Source: Chloroflexota bacterium
GTDB lineage: Bacteria > Chloroflexota > UBA11872
Direction of reading: 5' to 3'
DNA: 33,386 nucleotides
Assembly (NCBI GenBank): GCA_026707185.1
Contig: JAPOXI010000097.1
Location: 1 to 33,386 of the forward strand
This document shows, piece after piece, positions 31,412 to 33,386 of the stretch; position 1 is the stretch's first letter; every line of letters begins with the position of its first letter. A program made the position numbers and the translations under genes. Under the pieces are notes generated by a model, which worked only from the letters and a program-made list of their open reading frames with translations, searched no databases and was not told where the DNA came from.

Positions 31412-32614
31412 TTAGCTTGAGAGGTCGGGGCTGGGGGGCGCGGCGGCGCGTCCGGCGGCTCGAGCGGCATCGTACACGTCGCGCCAGGGGACGCCTTGTT
31501 CGGCGGCGATGCGGCGGCAGTCGGTGGCTTCGGGGGCGGCGTCGCGGAGGGTGCCGTGGAGGTAGGAGGCCTTGACGCGGACCTGGCCGTAGGGGGTGGT
31601 GACGCTGAAGGCGTGGCGCGGCAGCTTTGTTCGGTGGACCTGGTGAGTGCGGACGCCGAGGGTGGTGGTCTCGGCCAGGATGACGTCGATGATGGTGTCT
31701 GCCTTGTCACCGGGAGCCAGCGCGCAAAGCTGGGTGGCCGGGCGGCCGCCTTTCATGACGATGGGGGCGGTCCAGACGTCGAGCGCGCCGGCACTGAAGA
31801 GGCGGGCGGAGACGTATTCGTAGGCCTCGGGGTTCATGTCGTCGATGTTGGTCTCGATGACGGTGGCGGTGTCGGCCTGGTGGGACTGGACGGCCTGGCC
31901 GAGGGTTACGCGGAGGACGTTGGGGATGGCGAGGCGGGCGGTTCCGGCGCCGTAGCCGGTCTGCAGCACGCGCATGGGCGGCAGGGGGCCGTGGGCGTGG
32001 GCGGCGTGGGTGAGGACGGCGGCGCCGGTGGGGGTGAGGAGCTCGAACTTGACGTCGGATCCGTAGGCGACGGCGCCGCTGCCGGCGAGGAGGCGGGTGG
32101 TGGCGGGGGCGGGGACGGGGAGGCGTCCGTGGGCGGTGTCCACCCAGCCGCTGCCGGTGTTGATGGGGGATACGACGACGCGTTCGATGCGCATGAGGTG
32201 GAAGGCAACGGCTGCGCCGACGACGTCGAGCACGGAGTCGGCGGCGCCGACTTCGTGGAACTCGACCTCGGTAACGGCGGTGCCGTGGATGTGGGCTTCG
32301 GCTTCGGCGAGGCGGCGGAAGACCTGGCGGGCGTGTTGCTTGATCCCCGGCTCAAGGTCGGCGGCGGCGATGCGGGCGTCGATGTCCGTGTAGGGGTGGT
32401 GGTGGTGGCTGCCGCGGTCTTCGATATCGAAGTCAACGTGACGGGCCTGGATGAGGCCGCGTTGGACGGGTTCGTCGCGGAGCTCCCAAGGGGGTAGATC
32501 CAGCTTGCGGAGCTCGGCGAGGAGGCGGGACTTGTCGAGACCGGCGTCGAGCAGCGCGCCGAGGATCATGTTGCCGCTGGCGCCGGCCTGGCAGTCGAAG
32601 TAGGCGGTGGTCAT
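31412..32614 (-). CDS. larC: Nickel-pincer cofactor biosynthesis protein LarC
   Basis: LarC is the CTP-dependent cyclometallase that inserts nickel into the dithiolated pyridinium cofactor used by lactate racemase and relatives. The 400-residue protein has the family start AYFDCQAGASGNMILGALLDAG (4-25), a His-rich segment (RGSHHHHPY, about 67-75) suited to nickel binding, the FHEVGAADS motif near 118-126 and the C-terminal TNIDDMNPEAYEY domain. Here it is a single continuous frame; in Lactiplantibacillus plantarum the full protein needs a programmed frameshift. Its ATG overlaps the larB stop by 4 bases. Confidence 0.94.
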   Translation of the reverse strand: MTTAYFDCQAGASGNMILGALLDAGLDKSRLLAELRKLDLPPWELRDEPVQRGLIQARHVDFDIEDRGSHHHHPYTDIDARIAAADLEPGIKQHARQVFRRLAEAEAHIHGTAVTEVEFHEVGAADSVLDVVGAAVAFHLMRIERVVVSPINTGSGWVDTAHGRLPVPAPATTRLLAGSGAVAYGSDVKFELLTPTGAAVLTHAAHAHGPLPPMRVLQTGYGAGTARLAIPNVLRVTLGQAVQSHQADTATVIETNIDDMNPEAYEYVSARLFSAGALDVWTAPIVMKGGRPATQLCALAPGDKADTIIDVILAETTTLGVRTHQVHRTKLPRHAFSVTTPYGQVRVKASYLHGTLRDAAPEATDCRRIAAEQGVPWRDVYDAARAAGRAAAPPSPDLSS

Positions 32615-33366
32615 GCGGCGGCGCGGCGGGCGATGAGGGTGGCCTGGACGCCGGCGCCGAAGCCGTTGTCGATGTTGACGACGGAGACGCCGGGGGCGCA
32701 GCTGGTGAGCATGCCGAGGAGGGCGGCGAGGCCGCCGAAGGCGGCACCGTAACCGACGCTGGTGGGGACGCCGATGATGGGACGGTCGGTCAGGCCGCCG
32801 ACGACGCTGGGGAGGGCGCCTTCCATGCCGGCGACGACCACGATGGCGTCGGCACGATCGAGGGCGGGGCGCTCGGCCAGGATGCGGTGGAGGGCGGCGA
32901 CGCCGACGTCGTAGACGCGTTCGACGTGAGCGCCGAGGGCGTCGGCGGTGATTGCGGCTTCCTCGGCGACGGGCAAGTCGGAGGTTCCGGCGGAGACGAC
33001 GGTTACGCGGCCGTGGCGCTGGAGGGGTTGCCGGCCGGGGGCGGTGAGCATGCGGGCGGTCTTGTGGTGTTGCACGTCGGGCAGCCTGGCCTGAACGGCG
33101 GCGGCCATTTCGGGGGTGACCCTAGTGGCCAGGACCGGGGAGCCGGTGGCGGCCAGGCGTTCGGCGATGTCGGCTACCTGGGGCGGAGTCTTACCCGCGC
33201 CGTAGATGACCTCGGGGATGCCGGTGCGCAGGGTGCGCTGGGTATCGACGCGGGCGAAGCCGAGGTGGTCGGTGGGGAAGGTGCGGAGGCGTTCGAAGGC
33301 GTCGTCAGTCGAAAGGGCGCCGGTCGCTACCTCGGCCAGGAGCCGGCGAAGCTCCTCGGGGGTCAC
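32611..33366 (-). CDS. larB: Nickel-pincer cofactor biosynthesis protein LarB
   Basis: LarB carboxylates and hydrolyses nicotinic acid adenine dinucleotide, the first step of nickel-pincer cofactor synthesis. The 251-residue product has a short helical N-terminus (PEELRRLLAEVATGALSTDDA) and a PurE-like C-terminal domain with VVSAGTSDLPVAEEAAITA, VVVAGMEGALPSVVGGL and GVPTSVGYGAAFGG. The GTG at 33366 is the first start in the window, but the frame stays open to the edge (HPPELDVTPEEL), so the true start may lie beyond it. LarE (sulfur insertion) and LarA are not seen here. Confidence 0.93.
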   Translation of the reverse strand: MTPEELRRLLAEVATGALSTDDAFERLRTFPTDHLGFARVDTQRTLRTGIPEVIYGAGKTPPQVADIAERLAATGSPVLATRVTPEMAAAVQARLPDVQHHKTARMLTAPGRQPLQRHGRVTVVSAGTSDLPVAEEAAITADALGAHVERVYDVGVAALHRILAERPALDRADAIVVVAGMEGALPSVVGGLTDRPIIGVPTSVGYGAAFGGLAALLGMLTSCAPGVSVVNIDNGFGAGVQATLIARRAAA

Positions 33367-33386
33367 GTCCAGTTCCGGCGGATGTT

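Noticed and set aside
30532..31575. 347-codon plus-strand frame
   Set aside because: It runs through folded repeats and then antisense to the lar-operon unknown gene; no protein-like start or motifs.
31496..32497. 333-codon plus-strand frame rich in Gly, Val, Asp and Ala
   Set aside because: It is the antisense shadow of larC, a common artefact of high-GC coding DNA; larC itself has clear family motifs.

Overview
The window looks like a high-GC bacterial chromosome segment, most likely from a monoderm Chloroflexota-type bacterium. This is inferred from gene order and from the abundant palindromic intergenic repeats, not from a search. About half the window is one long leftward block of housekeeping genes. 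The right half alternates repeat-filled spacers with single genes or short operons.

1-608 (+): the tail of an MFS transporter, then a 35-residue one-helix membrane protein. 753-16988 (-): a tightly packed division/cell-wall (dcw) cluster, in transcription order mraZ-rsmH-ftsL-ftsI-ftsW-murG-murC-murB-ftsQ-ftsA-ftsZ. It runs on into yggS-yggT-DUF167-hisS-hisH-hisA-hisF. Many start/stop pairs overlap (ATGA, GTGA, TGATG, TAGTG), which suggests translational coupling. mraY, murD, murE, murF and ddl are absent. Upstream of mraZ is a promoter with an exact TTGACA -35, flanked and overlapped by six GTGG-type boxes plus one degenerate box, mostly on a 10-bp period. This fits autoregulation by MraZ. 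A 14-bp perfect hairpin separates mraZ from rsmH.

17168-20316: an RNase HI, an unknown protein with no good start codon, a DHA2-type drug-efflux MFS protein, and a small unknown protein coupled upstream of it.

20317-22329 has no gene. It is a purine-skewed, repeat-rich spacer. Beyond it lies a lower-GC segment carrying a putative Mrr/AspBHI-like methylation-dependent restriction endonuclease, bracketed by imperfect direct repeats of about 75 bp, and a large PHP-domain/SMC-like ATPase. Together they look like a small acquired defence island. The PHP protein has no ATG, GTG or TTG start upstream of its essential HxH metal motif.

26764-30927: repeat spacers surround a Gfo/Idh/MocA oxidoreductase and a lower-GC aminoglycoside-phosphotransferase-fold kinase. 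A repeat of about 65 bp recurs seven times, all in one orientation, with compensatory changes in its stem. One copy lies in a 113-bp tandem duplication. 30928-33366 (-): larB-larC, for the nickel-pincer cofactor of lactate-racemase-type enzymes, followed by a membrane-anchored repetitive protein of unknown function.

No rRNA, tRNA, CRISPR array or complete insertion sequence was recognised.
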